DNA of 64,000 nt from Oxyruncus cristatus (taxonomy: Eukaryota; Chordata; Aves; Passeriformes; Cotingidae), in contig VXAY01005274.1 in NCBI GenBank assembly GCA_013399855.1, forward strand, positions 2,129,725 to 2,193,724. The letters are read 5' to 3'. Positions 47,701 to 59,535 of the stretch are shown here, piece by piece. Position 1 is the first letter of the stretch. Each line of letters begins with the position of its first letter. The position numbers and the translations under genes are program-made. Below the pieces are notes generated by a model. That model made no database searches and was not told where the DNA came from. It saw only the letters and a program-made list of their open reading frames with translations.

Positions 47701-48634
47701 GGCCTTTCCTCTTGCAGTGCGTGTCCAGTGCTCTCACATCTCTCACACACCCCACAGGCAGAGCAAAATACACTGACCCCACACACAGACCAGCTCCCAC
47801 CTCTCCTTTCCTCTCCAGCTCTCCAAATGCAGCATAACCCCAGGAAGCCCATTGCAAACAAACATCTTATGGGCCAACCTGTGAGTTCCAGATCTAAAGC
47901 ACTGACATACAGATGTGTGTGCCCCTCTGCACTCCTACACAACCTCAGAGATGATTCCCAGATATCCCAGCAACCATGGAACTAGAAGCTTCTGCCCTGG
48001 GAAGGGAAGGGATCTTTGCATCCCAGCCTGATGCAGAAAGCCCAGGACTGGCACCACTGGGAATCTGGCTATAAACAAAGTAGTATGCAAGGCCTTCCAG
48101 TAAAGCCCAGCAGAGCAGTGCTGTCATCCCCGTGTCCCAGGGGCCTCTTCCCACCTTGAGCAAATCCTGCCCTGGTCCCATTGATGTGCAACCACAACAC
48201 CTCCACAGTGTTGTCCTCACTGTCATTTTGATCAGTCATTCCTCTCCTTCCATCTCCCAGCTACATTCCCTCTGACAGGAAACATCAGCTATCCATCCTC
48301 TCACCCGTGTCCCAGCAGCAGCTCTCATCTCTCTCAGTTCTGATCTGCAATATTCTCTGCCATCGCTTTTCCCCTGTTCCTTTTTCCTGGCACTTGGACA
48401 AAACACCTCAGTGTTGACTTGTAACATTTTTTGGTTTATTCCTTCCCAGGAGAACTGCCAGTCATGTCACACTGACCCACATTGCACAGTTATTTCTGTC
48501 AGGCAGAAACATCCTTTTCAAGAAGCAAATACTATTTTCCCCTGTGATCTCAAAATTGATGGGAGCCCAGGTTCTTCCTGGGCGATGTCAACTTTATGAG
48601 TTACTTACACAACCTCTTAGGCATGTCAGATGGG
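41711..48634. other. Longest repeat-poor unique stretch
   Basis: Almost 7 kb without a recognisable gene, RNA or interspersed repeat. Frames reach 146 codons (plus, 46421-46861) with no domain. Notable local features are paired TCAATCATTT 10-mers (43394, 43417), a CpG-containing segment with a short duplication (45895-45917), and a strong acceptor-like polypyrimidine tract (47640-47695). Confidence 0.6.
43394..43426. promoter_or_regulatory. Direct-repeat and dyad motif group (candidate)
   Basis: The 10-mer TCAATCATTT occurs at 43394-43403 and 43417-43426. Overlapping them is the dyad ATTTGC-AGTAAA-GCAAAT (43400-43417). TGATTGA and ATTTGCA cores suit PBX/HOX-type and POU-type proteins. This is motif inspection only. 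Confidence 0.25.
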
Positions 48635-48668
48635 AAAAAAAAAAAAAAAGAAAAAAAGAAAAAAAAAA
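48635..48668. repeat. Poly-A run leading into the assembly gap
   Basis: Fifteen A (48635-48649), a G, seven A, a G and further A run directly into the N block. Confidence 0.9.
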
Positions 48669-48739
48669 NNNNNNNNNNNNNNNNNNNNNNNNNNNNNNNN
48701 NNNNNNNNNNNNNNNNNNNNNNNNNNNNNNNNNNNNNNN
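48669..48739. other. Assembly gap (71 N)
   Basis: Seventy-one unspecified bases. Both flanks are homopolymer-rich. True gap length and content are unknown. Confidence 0.99.
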
Positions 48740-48806
48740 CCAAAAAAAAACACCCCCCCCCACAAAAAAAAACAACAAACAAACAAAACAAAACAAAACA
48801 AACCCA
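48740..48806. repeat. Low-complexity A/C-rich block after the gap
   Basis: Nine A, a run of nine C and nine more A are followed by AACAAACAAACAAAACAAAA-type sequence. The homopolymer pattern may be genuine or low-quality read ends at the gap. Confidence 0.85.
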
Positions 48807-49747
48807 GAGGAGAGAAAACCTAATATGTAAGTCCCAAAAAAACTCCCAGCCCACAGAACAGCAGCTCTTCCTGCTGTGGGGTTGTACTGGCTCTGCCCAG
48901 TGTGATACAGAGGGTGTCCAAGCACCAGCAAGTGCATCATGGACCTGTTCCAGAGCTCAACATGACAAATTATGCCCTTTACAAGGGGACCAGAAGACAA
49001 TGGTGAACTCGTGACATGGCAGATCCTAACTAGCTCTGACAGGACAATAGAAATATTCATAAATAGAAAAGCAACATTTCTGGACTGCTTTCAATGTGTG
49101 AGAAAAAGGGACAGAAGATTTTGAGTGACCTGAGCCAAGAGAGAGAGGAAGTGTGGATCAATGAAAACCCTTGGGAGGACTTGATAGAAGATACCCCTGG
49201 TCTTCTGACACAGGTCCAAGGCTGGAAAAGCCAGAGCTTGTGTGGAGCATCTGCCTGAAGCATGTCATGGTGAGCAGTCACCACTTTGGGAAGAACGATG
49301 GTTGGGAATCCCATTTCAGGTGCTTGGTGGTATCAGAAGGTTGTTTCTCTGTATTGCTTTTGTAACATACAGAAGCAGGCAAACCACCCCAAAACCTCAT
49401 CCTAAAGAACAGAATATATCCATCCTCATTCCCCTGCAAACAGGCTCATAATTTTCCCAGAGAAGCTACGTGCTTAGTGTCACTTTTTACATCACATTGC
49501 CTGTAAAGCCAGGATGATCAGGAAGTATTTGAATCCAGATCTCTTTTAGAGAGAAAAAATAAAATTCATAAACTTCTATAAAAATCCAAACCAAAATAGA
49601 TCCCACATAGAGGATATTTTTAAGATTTAATTTCCAAAATTCAGTCAGAGATAACAGCCATGACTAGTTAACAAAGGGATGTTCCCAGGTGGAATAGAAC
49701 ACCCAACATCACCAAAAAAACCAGAAAACTAACAGGTCTTTAATTTA

Positions 49748-49793
49748 TCCTACACATTGGGTTCAATTTGTCCTACACATTAGGTTCAATTTG
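49748..49793. repeat. 23-bp tandem duplication
   Basis: Two adjacent 23-bp units, TCCTACACATT followed by GGGTTCAATTTG or AGGTTCAATTTG, differ at one base. Confidence 0.95.
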
Positions 49794-50041
49794 TTATCCA
49801 GGAAAATCTCCAACATCTAAAACCAAGTGCATTAATGTATTTATCCCTGCCATGGCAACAAAGAAAAAGCTGTGAAACACCTCCAGTCTGAGGCACACCC
49901 ACTGGATGGAACCATCAGGCCTGTGATGAATTCAGTCATCCTGAGTAAGCGAATTAATGTGCCGTGGATGTCACAGTGAGGTGGTCTAAATTTGGAGAGT
50001 TAAATACACACTGCGATTCATCTTGTGTTCACCTCCCCATT

Positions 50042-50126
50042 AAATCAGCGGCCAATAATTCTTGATCTGTGGCACGGTATTCAATTTGCTCAGTTAATTT
50101 TGTAACTTAAAAGGCTATTGAATACC
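50042..50126. promoter_or_regulatory. AT-rich motif segment with 10-bp inverted repeat
   Basis: GGTATTCAAT (50076-50085) and ATTGAATACC (50117-50126) are exact reverse complements, separated by 31 nt. Between and around them lie GTTAATTTTGTAAC (HNF1-like), AAATCAGCGGCCAATAATTC (CCAAT-type and homeodomain-type cores) and, upstream at about 49952, GAATTAATG. The segment has the texture of a conserved non-coding element, which I cannot confirm. Confidence 0.35.
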
Positions 50127-50666
50127 TTGGAGAAAGAAAACTACACACAGAAAAATGTGGTCTCATCAGATCCTCTGCCCGCTGAGTGCAGCTGAAGCGT
50201 TAGCACAGCCAGTTCAGCTGTTCCCACTGGGAAGAGAGCTCGGAGTGGGTTAACCAGGAAAACACTCTGTGGTATATAACTCTTCCAACCAAACCAAACA
50301 ATGTTTGCTTTTTTTTCACACCTATCTCACCCTTTTTCTAAACAGCCTCCTCCTAAGGGAGTTCTGAAATACCTGCTGCAGAGACACAATTCCAAACCCT
50401 GACACCTGCAGTGCTGCACTTTTGGACATCACCAAGCTGAGGTACCGAAACTCTGCTCCAGCACCCCGTGTAGACATCTGGCACAGAGCTTTCCATGACG
50501 TGCTTTTCCTGCCTCCAACATCCTGGGCACCACCAGCAGCTCCCAGCCAGGGAACGATACAGGACTTCAACAACCAGTACCAGCAATTCCAGCAGGGAGC
50601 TGGGCACTTACACTTGGGCAAACCCAGACCTACAGCACTTCCCTGTAGTCAGCCACAGCCTCATAG

Positions 50667-50920
50667 CCGAGGGAATGGTATGAAGCTGCATCAGAGGAGG
50701 CTTAGGTTGGATATTAGGAAAAGGTTCTTCCCCCAGAGGGTGGTTGGGCACTGAACAGGCTCCCCAGGGCAGCGGGCACGGCCCCAAGGCTGACAGAGCT
50801 CAAGGAGCGTTTGGACAACACTCTCAGGGACAGGGTGGGATTGTTGGGAATCCAGGGCCAGGAGCTGGACTTTGATGATTCTCATGGGTCCCTTCCATTT
50901 CAGGATATTCTGTGGTTCTT
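50667..50920 (+). mobile_element. CR1 3' region, third terminus type
   Basis: Runs through GAGGGAATGGTATGAAGCTG, 'aggaggcttaggttggatattaggaaaaggttcttcccccagagggtggttgggcactg', 'caggctccccagggcagcgggcacggcccc', 'ttggacaacactctcagggacagggtgggattgttggg' and 'catgggtcccttccatttcaggatattctgtg'. The 'caggatattctgtg' terminus marks a different CR1 subfamily from the neighbours. Confidence 0.96.
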
Positions 50921-52049
50921 GCAGAGCAAAAAACTAGCCCAGCTCTTGAGAGGCCACATGAGTGCTCTACCTAGAGGGCCACCACATCTCCTCAGGAAAT
51001 GCTAGGCATATTTCCCAACTAAGTAAACTTGAACCCTTAGCACAGGGGAAAGAAAAAGAGGCAGCTCCCACTGTGCTTGGGGTGAATTCTTGGCAATGGT
51101 TGTGTTTCTCATCGCCAGTGCAGCCACAGCTAATGTTTCCTTTAGTGAATTATCTTTACAGCCAGGAAGTGGGTCTTTCCATCTGGACAGTGTCAGTCTC
51201 TTGGCTTATTCTGCCTAAATGTTAACAAAACCCTGCTGCTGCCTTTATTTCCCCTCCTCAGGGATACTTGGAATTTTTATTTTTCTTCATAACCACTGAA
51301 GAATACATATTTCACAGAGTCCCATGATCTTATAAAAGGACTAAGAGCGAAAGAAAATCACACTGGGCCTCAAGGTTATCTGTTTAGCCTAAAAAAAATC
51401 CAGGCATAACACAAAACACAAAGACAGAGGTTGCACAAGAAATTTGCAGGGCCTTAGGGGATGAAAGTCTCATTTACCAAATAGATTTCACAGAGAAATC
51501 CCATGAGAGAAAACAGACATAACTAGATATAAACATATTTGCACAAACAATGTGAAGGGTCTGTTACGAATGGATATCTATAGTTTGCTGAAAGTGAGAT
51601 AGAGAGAGGCTTAAGGGCAAAAATAAAATCCACGGCTGAGCTGGCTTGAGAGAGGAAGAACTTTACCATCCTGAGAGGAGCTCAGGAGGGGCTTTACCCC
51701 TCTGCCTGATCCACAGGCAGCACAGAGGAGCCACCATGAGATGAACAACTCTGGGTCTTGCACAGCCTCAGTGAATACACCCCAGCACATTTTTCACCTC
51801 TTACACAACTTGAACACAGGAATCTTCTCTGCAAACAATGGGCTGTTCTCTAGGGACTATGCCTGGTCTCATCAGTGTGGAAAGCATTGGGACACCCAAC
51901 ACCTTCCTTCAGCACTTTAAGCCTCCTGTGGCAAGAAAATTTCATCCCATTTTACTCTACTGCAGTTCTCAACACCCATTCTCTTCCTGAGTACAGAAGA
52001 ACAAGGATGGAAGCACACTTGCATCGTGCTCCTCCTGGCAGGGCTGGAG
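50921..52049. other. Unique non-coding DNA between CR1 copies
   Basis: No gene or additional repeat is recognised. Confidence 0.65.
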
Positions 52050-52321
52050 CAGCAGGAGGGACAGGATGAGAGGAGAGGGCTTCAAGCTGTGCCAGGGAAG
52101 ATTCAGGCTGGACATCAGGAAGAATTTCCTCATGAAAGGACTGTCAGGCATTGGAAGGGGCTGCCCAGGGAGGTGGTGGAGTGCCCATCCCTGGAGGTGT
52201 CCAAGGAATGACCGGATGTGGCACTCAGTGCTCTGGGCTGTTTGACAAAGTGGGGATTGGGCACAGGTTGGACTCGATGATCTTGGAGATCTTTTCCAAC
52301 CTCAGTGATTCTGTGATTCTG
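52050..52321 (+). mobile_element. CR1 3' region
   Basis: Sense copy. It starts 'gcaggagggacaggatgagagg', then 'gctgtgccagggaagattcaggctggacatcaggaagaatttcctcatgaaagg', 'ggaaggggctgcccagggaggtggtgg' and TTGGACTCGATGATCTTGG, with a tail of GTGATTCTGTGATTCTG. It is well preserved, so relatively young. Confidence 0.97.
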
Positions 52322-53041
52322 AGGGGAGCCCTGTTGGACCATGCTGCTGGAATCACTGTGGCTCCTTTGGGATTGGGAGGAGAAGCAGCTGTGCTTGGAG
52401 GCTATAAGTGATCACACTAATTAGGGCTGTGCAAAGTGCCTGTGCTGTCAGCCACAACTCAGCTCCTTCAGAGCAGGAGACTTCTACACCCACAGCCCAT
52501 CACTGCAGCTATTTCTGTCCCACCCTGAAGGGACCTGAGGTGCTGACTCAGGAGGTCACACAAAGGCAGAGGAGCCAAACTTTTGAAAAAAAGTTGAGAA
52601 AAGCTGCTCTGGTTTAACTCCCATCAGGTGTTAGCCTTTGGCATCAGCATCTGTGAGAAGTTTTCATCTCCCCCACATTAGCTGTCATTTAGCCAAAGGA
52701 TTCTCATTAGCCTCCTCTTAATTCTTCCATCCCTGCAGCTTCCTTCCACTGGTGTCCCTCAATACTCAGAAGATAACCTCCACTCCCCACCTCTCCTACA
52801 GCAAGTGGAAACAACAACTCTCCAAAGGGAGATGTCATTGGGGGAAGTATCCTTGGGTTACAAGACCACTGGAAGACCTACTCTGTCCCTGTATTTTAAA
52901 ACAGAGCTATGCAAATCAGTAGTGCTTTGCTCTGCCTTCTGCAAACAGGGACAGCGGGAGAAACAATTTCTAAGTGGCGTAATTTCAGAATGCCCCCAAG
53001 GTATTTTATTTTCTCCTCCTTATTGGACTGAAAAACCTGTG
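52322..53041. other. Unique non-coding DNA between opposite-strand CR1 copies
   Basis: Seven hundred bases without a recognisable gene or repeat. Confidence 0.65.
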
Positions 53042-53281
53042 AATCACAGAATGGTTTGGGTTGGAAGGGACTGTAAAGATCATCCCGTTACAGCCCCCTG
53101 CCCTGGGCATGGACACCTTTCACTAGCCCAGGTTGCTCCAAGCCCCGTCCAACCTGGCCTTGAACACTTGCAGGGATGGGGCAGCCACAGCTTCACTGGG
53201 CAACCTGTGCCAGGGCCTCCCCACCCTCAGACAGAAGAATTTGTTCCTGATATCTAATCTAAACCCCATCTGTGAGTTTGA
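53042..53281 (-). mobile_element. CR1 3' region
   Basis: Begins AATCACAGAATGGTTTGGG. It continues 'ttggaagggactgtaaagatcatcccg', 'gacacctttcactagcccaggttgctcc', 'gggcaacctgtgccagggcctccccaccctcagacagaagaatttgttcctgatatctaatctaaacc' and a degraded 'gagtttgaac'. This is the reverse complement of a CR1 3' end of the same type as the 22.3 and 26.4 kb copies. Confidence 0.96.
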
Positions 53282-53876
53282 ACAGTTAATACGGCTCAGA
53301 TACAATGTTTGGTTTGTCCCTCAGCAGAACACTTGGGAAACTCCAGCAAAGGCAAGCAAAGATTAGATTCCAAAGGATCAGACTCCTCCAAAACAGCTGG
53401 AGAAGTTTTTCTTTCACCTCCCAACCCAGGGGTTAAAGAGCTCACCTGAGAGATGGTCCCGTACAAACACACACGTGCTCCACACCAGGTGGAATCCTCC
53501 ACAGGGTCCCCCTCCGTGGGATCTCTGACAAAGCTGCTTTTATTGTGGGGGCAGGGGAACAGCCTTTAGGTAAAAGAGTAAGTTGCAAAAGTCCATTGCC
53601 TTCCATGCTGTGGGCATGTCAGGCACACCTCTGGATGGCAAGTGAATATCACTTAGTCCGGCCCTTAGTTTTAATTCAGCTGTCCCTGCCCAAAACATTT
53701 GAGAAGTGTCAAGAAATGTCCATTATAGATCAAACTTGTGAAAAGTTTAGTCGTACTCCAGCTACATTTTTTCCCATGGAAAAATGACTCATTGGGGCAA
53801 AATATCTATTTTTAAGTCAAGTTCATCTTCTCCTCAAAAAACACTCAGTTCAAGACAGGACCTAAGAGGGCAGGTG

Positions 53877-53889
53877 GTTGCTATGCAAC
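53877..53889. promoter_or_regulatory. GTTGC-TAT-GCAAC palindrome, RFX-like (candidate)
   Basis: Perfect 5-bp half-sites around a 3-nt centre resemble an RFX X-box; the embedded TATGCAA is also POU/octamer-like. Function is unknown. Confidence 0.25.
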
Positions 53890-56800
53890 TCCTGACAGAG
53901 GATAGCAAGTCAGAAAGGTACTTTCACAGAATTAAGATGTTTATAAAGTTGAACCAATCTCATAAAGTGCTATTTTCACTGTTTCATGTTCTATTTAATA
54001 ATTATATAAATCTGGCAAATAAAGCCAAATAACGAAAGGATGATGTTTCTTGGAGCAGATGAGCCAGGATGTTTAACTAGGAAAATTCTGCCTTTATGGA
54101 GAAAATATGTATATTTTCACAAGATAAGAAGTGTGCTTTTCTAAAGGAAAAAATACTGAATAGCCAAGAGGGCTTTCTTGCCAAGTTGGACAACTTTACA
54201 ATCCCACTCCAAGCTGCCTGCATAGAGCACTACGAAGTCTTTACATACAATATAAGCCCTGCCTCCCCCTTTCAGGGAGCTTGTGCTCCCCAAGCCTTCC
54301 CGTAGCTTCCCAGCTTTGACCCCGCTTTGCAGAGCTCTCAGGCAAGGTTACACCATGCCCTCCCCTGACAAACTCTCAGGGAACCCTTAAAGACTGGCAC
54401 AGAGACTCACAGGCGGCTGCTGCTGAGAATCGGAGGTAACTCAACAGAATTTGGGAGAGATAAGAGGAATGTGTGTGTTTAAAGAAAAAAAAAAATAAAT
54501 TAAATAAAAGCAAAGAGTGAGATGAGGCGCAGCTCCCCAGATGGCTGAGAATCACTCACTCTGACATAAATATTCCCCCAGGTTTGCTCCAGCTAGACGG
54601 ACAACACTCCTGCCCTCATCCTGGGCCATTCTGCACAAGCAATGATGGACAGACATTGGACAGTCATTGCTGAACTGTGGCAACAGGACCAGTGAAGCCC
54701 TGCAGCAATTTGGCACCTCATCCATCTCCAGATACTGTTCTGAATTCAAGCTGCCCTGTAGGGCAAGGTCTTTCCATGCAGATTACTGTCATTTCAGGGT
54801 CAAAACTACATTTACTCATTCCTGGGCATTTCTGTGGTATCTCTATACCAAGTCCAAGCTCATAACTTTAATCACTTTTCTTCCTCCCTTCCATGAATCA
54901 GAGATATCTCTTCTGTCATTTCAGCAGTCAGGCACAACACGGCAGCTGCAGACGTGACAGTTACTAGAAGGAATTCAGACTGATTTTGGGACGGGCTGAC
55001 CCATATTATTCATCTCCTGAAGCAACATAAGCCCTCCCAAGAAATGCTGTCAGGGAACAAGAAAATAATGCCAGCTACAGCTTTTTAGCTCTTCAAGAAG
55101 CATTCCCACATTCAGTCTGTGACTAGATCACTCACTAATGGGCAGTGAGAGAGATGTTAATGGGATGAAAAATAGCCCAAAATATGCAGAAACTTTTGGT
55201 ACTGTCACTTCCTAAGAGATGTGATGCTTCTGCAGGGAGTGGAAAGGTGCTTTCAGCCAGGTAAGAGAAAGAAGCTGCTCATCTAATGCCAAGACGCCTG
55301 ACCCATAGCACCAAGACAGGAAAGGAGAAGTTTGCTGGTTTCTAGTCATCCTCCAAGACAGCCTAGCACACTATTCCTACCAATCCATCATGATGGAGCA
55401 GGTTAAAAGCCCCAGCCCGGTTCCACCCAAGCCAGGAGCTGTGTTGTTGTCCAGCTCCGAACAATGCGAGGCCTTTGCCAGCTTCCTCCTCCAACACAAA
55501 GGGAGGCAAGAATGTCCCAAAGCAAACGCTGCTGGAACCAGCCAGCCCTGGCACACAAACCCCTCAGCCGAGCCGGCCACGCTGCAATTGTGTGTCTTAT
55601 CAGGGGCTTTCCCCACAAATCCAGTACGCGGAGGCGCCGTGTGCGCACTTGCCAGAAATAGCAGCTGCCTTTGAAATAAGGGCAAAGCCCACGACATCCT
55701 GGAGGTGAACATCACGAGCAGAGAGGGAGAGAAAGTCTGGGGGCCAAGAGCCAACTTGACGGCGCAAAGGGCTTTCCAAGGGAAAACAGAAGGGCACCTC
55801 CCAGTCCAGTCCACCAGGGATTGCTGGGGTTTTGGTCCCCGAACAACCAGTCCAAGTGGTCTTTTGTTATGTGGATGATGGTGGCTGTAACCTTTTGTGC
55901 CAGACAGTGGAGACACACCCTCTGCTCCAAAGTCTGCCATAAACAAGTATTTGGACCAAGAATGCATTTTTCCAAAACACGGAGAGGGGAAAAAAAAAGA
56001 ATAGGGCAAAAAAATGGTTAGGAATGGGAACACAGAGATACGGTTCTTTTCTTTTGTTCTGTGTTTCCCCAGAAGTTCCCAGCAGTTTAATCAACTGATT
56101 CCCAGGCCAGGACACAAGCCTGTCGCTCTTTTCTGCTGTCTTTGCGAGAAAGTGAAGTGTTAAAAGTGCAGAGGCCGAGAAGGAGAGCACTGCATACAGA
56201 ATACAAAAGCAGCCAACCCACAGATCTGTGCATCAGCATCAACACTTGGCAGCAGTGGAGAAAACCACCACATGCAATTATGGCAGGTAATCTTATTTTC
56301 GAGTTTGAAATAATTTGTCCTGGGATGGAAGTTGGGCACCACAACCACTTACCCAGTAAACCACACACAGCAATGAACGGCTGCAGGGAGGGAAGGGAGG
56401 ATATAATAATCTTATTTCTATTCAGCAAACCAAACCACTCACATACTGATATTCCCACATACTTTAGGATGTCAATGCAGGGGAGTTGCAGGTTTTTTTT
56501 TCCCCCTGCAAGTTTGTCAGAGGAGAAAACACAGGGGAAAGCAAGACTACTCAATCCAGCCTGGAATACAGCTCTGATAGCTGCTCCCAGATGGGTTCCC
56601 AAACCTCCCAACAGGACGCTGTTGTGCATTATCAGCAAGGCACAACTTTCCATGTACATTAATGAGAAACACTGCTGTGCTACCAATTTGTCTGGCTTGG
56701 TCTTGGCAGTATTTCCAGGCTGGAAATCCCATAGTTCACATAACTGGTCTATTCACCCCGCTGCTTAATCTGTCTTCACTTGAGAAGATGAACTCCGTAT

Positions 56801-57788
56801 ATAAACATGCAGTGCTGTATATAAACAGCCCCCAGGGCCATGGATGGCAAGAATTAGGCATTGCTCGGTGTGTATATGTGTACATGCGTGTGTGTGTGTC
56901 TGGGAAAGGGGCTGTTGTTTGCTTGTTTATTGTCGTATTCTAAATTGTAAATGCAAAGTTATCCAAACCTCAGGCTGGGCTCCAGCCTCGGAGATAAGCC
57001 CTGACCAGAGAAGAGCTCACAGGGGTAGACTCACAGGCGACAGGATACTCCACTGTTTGTTGTGCTTGGCAGTTTAATAGAGATTTCACTCTTTCTGAAA
57101 CTAAAGTAGGGGGAAAACACCTAAAACCAAGCGATCCATCCTGATCTCTGGAAAAGAAGAGGATTCTTGGACTGCAGGAGGCTGTGCTGGCTGGTGGGGC
57201 AGGGGATGAACTGGCATTCTGTGAGAGGGAGCCCCAGCCTGCTCTCATGTCCCATCCACCTGGAATACAGGGAATTCAGCTGCTTGGTGCTCAGCCCCCC
57301 TCCATTCCCTAAAACACACATCCCACACACTCACCCCATGTTATGGCCCCACTCACAGGGACCAGGCTGTTTCTTATAAAGAAATTACAACAGGGAAGAT
57401 CATGTTTTCCTGCTTATTCCTTACAGAATTTGTGAATTTAAATGAAAACAAGTCTCTGATTCTTGGAGATTTTTCTCATGCTTTTTTTGGTTGGTGCTTT
57501 AATTCTTTTCTTGATGTTAACACTGGCTTCTCTCAAAAATGTCAGAAATTATCAATAAAGAGGAGGGGAGGGAAAAAAAAACAAAAACAAAAAAAAACCC
57601 TAGAAACCTTCAAGGCAGGGAGGGAATTCCCACATGCATCACTGAGCAAAATCCCCTGGATTTCAGGAAGTGCACGTGGAGGCTGAGCAGTCTGTCTGGC
57701 TGAGGCATGTCATGTGTACCAGCAGCAGGTCTGGGCTGTGCAGGAGGAGCAGAGCACATCGTGTGCCTGTGAGAAGCACAGACACTGT

Positions 57789-57834
57789 GAACATTTCTAC
57801 TGTGAAAAGTTGAACATTTCTACTGTGAAAAGTT
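57789..57834. repeat. Perfect 23-bp tandem duplication
   Basis: The unit beginning GAACATTTCTACTGTGAAAA (57789-57811) is repeated exactly at 57812-57834. Confidence 0.95.
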
Positions 57835-59100
57835 CAAGCCCCTGAAATAGGAAACAGTGGAGGAAAATGTGTGACTTGAGACCCAAACAGCCAATGCTCT
57901 GCACAACTCCTGCCTCGTTTCCTCCAGTTCACTTCAACTCAGGGCACAGGTTCCCAGACAGTGCCCTTTGAGACTCACCAACACCTCACTGTTTTCCTGA
58001 ATAAACACTGGGAAGGGAAATGAAAGGAATGAGAAACTCCAAAAATGACTATTTTTAAAACTCCATATTTTGAAGGAGGGGTTATCACAGGCAGCATCCA
58101 CTATACCACCACAACTCCTCTGAGAAAAGGAGTGGGTAGAAAACCCTGATCTCCAGCTGATTACTATTCCGGGGACTGAAAAGAACAAAAAAAAAAAAAG
58201 AGGAAACAAAATGAAAAATGTGGTGCCTGGGTGGGCAAGCAAAGGTTTTAAATTCACAGCCTTCCCCATATCATTGCGTGTTGCATTTCACTGGTCTCAG
58301 TCCCTGCTGTCTGCGACCAGATAACGAATTCACCAAAAAGAAATAAATTTAGTTGGAGATATTATGTTTATCCTGCATCCAAGCTAATCACCGAGTGCAC
58401 AGCGTGTACTGTGCTGTTGCTGATTCGTTCCCAAGTGCCTCCAAACAGCCTTCAACAAAACAAGAAGGGAATAAAGAGAAGCCAGGGAGATGACAGAATG
58501 AATAAATTAGACACACGTGGCCTCCTGTATTCATCTCCCTCTTTCTTCCTGAAAGGAACAGAAGCTGTGCTGTTACCTAAGCCCAGACCCACAACAACGA
58601 GGCGTATGTTTGGAGCAGGTGCCTGCAGGCTTTGGGCGTGCTGTGGGAGGTGCACAGGAGGAGAGGGCCTTGAACCTCTCTCTGAAATGCAGACAGCTGG
58701 CCTGGCTCCAAGTGTATCACTGCATCCTCAGAAGAGCCGCTTTTGCAAGCGCGTGTCGAAAACCCAGGAGCCAGTTCTGCCTGTGCACACGGAACCCTCG
58801 CTGTGGAAGGAGCCGTGCCCCCAGCCTGCCCTTTGGCACACGATGCCCAACATCTCTGTGGGCTCTGCACCCTCTGCCTCCTGCCATTACAGTGGAAACC
58901 ACTGCTGGCTACAGGAAAGCGCCAAGCATTAGGTCTGGATAATGTCTCCTTGGGCAGGTGTCCCCAAAACAAGGACTTTCAAAGACGTTGGGTGTATCTC
59001 GGCTGCACCGGGAAGCAACCGAGGTGAAGAAAGCTTTTGGAGGAGGTCACCCATCTTGCAGTCGGAAGGAAATTCCCATACATTAGAGTTGTGAATACTG

Positions 59101-59535
59101 AATCATAGAATCACAAAAAATCATAGACTCACAGAATCACAGAGATTGGAAAAGACCTCCAAGATCATCGAGTACAACCTGTGACCCATCCCCACCTTGT
59201 CACCCAGCCCAGAGCACTGAGTGCTGATGTCCAGTCGTTCCCTGAACACTTCCAGGGATGGCGACTCTACCACCTCCCTGGGCAGCCCCTCCCAGTGCCT
59301 GACAACCCTTTCAATGAAGAAATTCTTCCTGATGTCCAGCCTGAACCTCCCCTGCCACAGCTTGAGAATGTTTCCTCTTATCCTATCACTTGTTCCCTGG
59401 GAGCAGAGCCTGACTCCCACCTGGCTCCCCCCTCCTTTCAGGGAGTTGGGGAGAGTGAGAATGTCCCTCCTGAGCCTCCTTTTCTCCAGGCTGAGCCCCC
59501 CCAGCTCCCTCAGCTGCCCCTTACAGGACTTACAG
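59101..59535 (-). mobile_element. CR1 3' region, about 435 bp, with expanded tail
   Basis: The 3' tail, at the left end, is longer than in other copies: AATCATAGAATCACAAAAAA, then TCATAGACTCACAGAATCAC. The body runs 'gattggaaaagacctccaagatcatcgag', 'caccttgtcacccagcccagagcactgagtg', 'gacaaccctttcaatgaagaaattcttcctgatgtccagcctgaacctcccctg', 'ttgttccctgggagcagagcctgactcccacctgg' and 'gagcctccttttctccaggctgagc'. It is well preserved and 5'-truncated at about 59535. Confidence 0.97.

Larger units (their letters stand above)
48807..50666. other. Unique non-coding DNA
   Basis: No gene is recognised. It contains a 23-bp duplication (49748-49793) and an AT-rich motif-dense segment with an inverted repeat (49925-50130), listed separately. 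Confidence 0.6.
53282..59100. other. Unique non-coding DNA
   Basis: No gene is recognised. Long opposite-strand frames at 55377-56033 (minus, 218 codons), 56087-56686 (minus, 199) and 56142-56768 (plus, 208) overlap or abut and have no domain. Small simple tracts include a GT run at about 56876-56900 and an A/C-rich run at 57572-57598. Confidence 0.6.

Noticed and set aside
55377..56768. Three long frames of 199-218 codons on both strands
   Set aside because: They overlap or abut on opposite strands, share no recognisable homology and have low-complexity Ser/Pro/Phe-rich content. They are best explained as chance frames.
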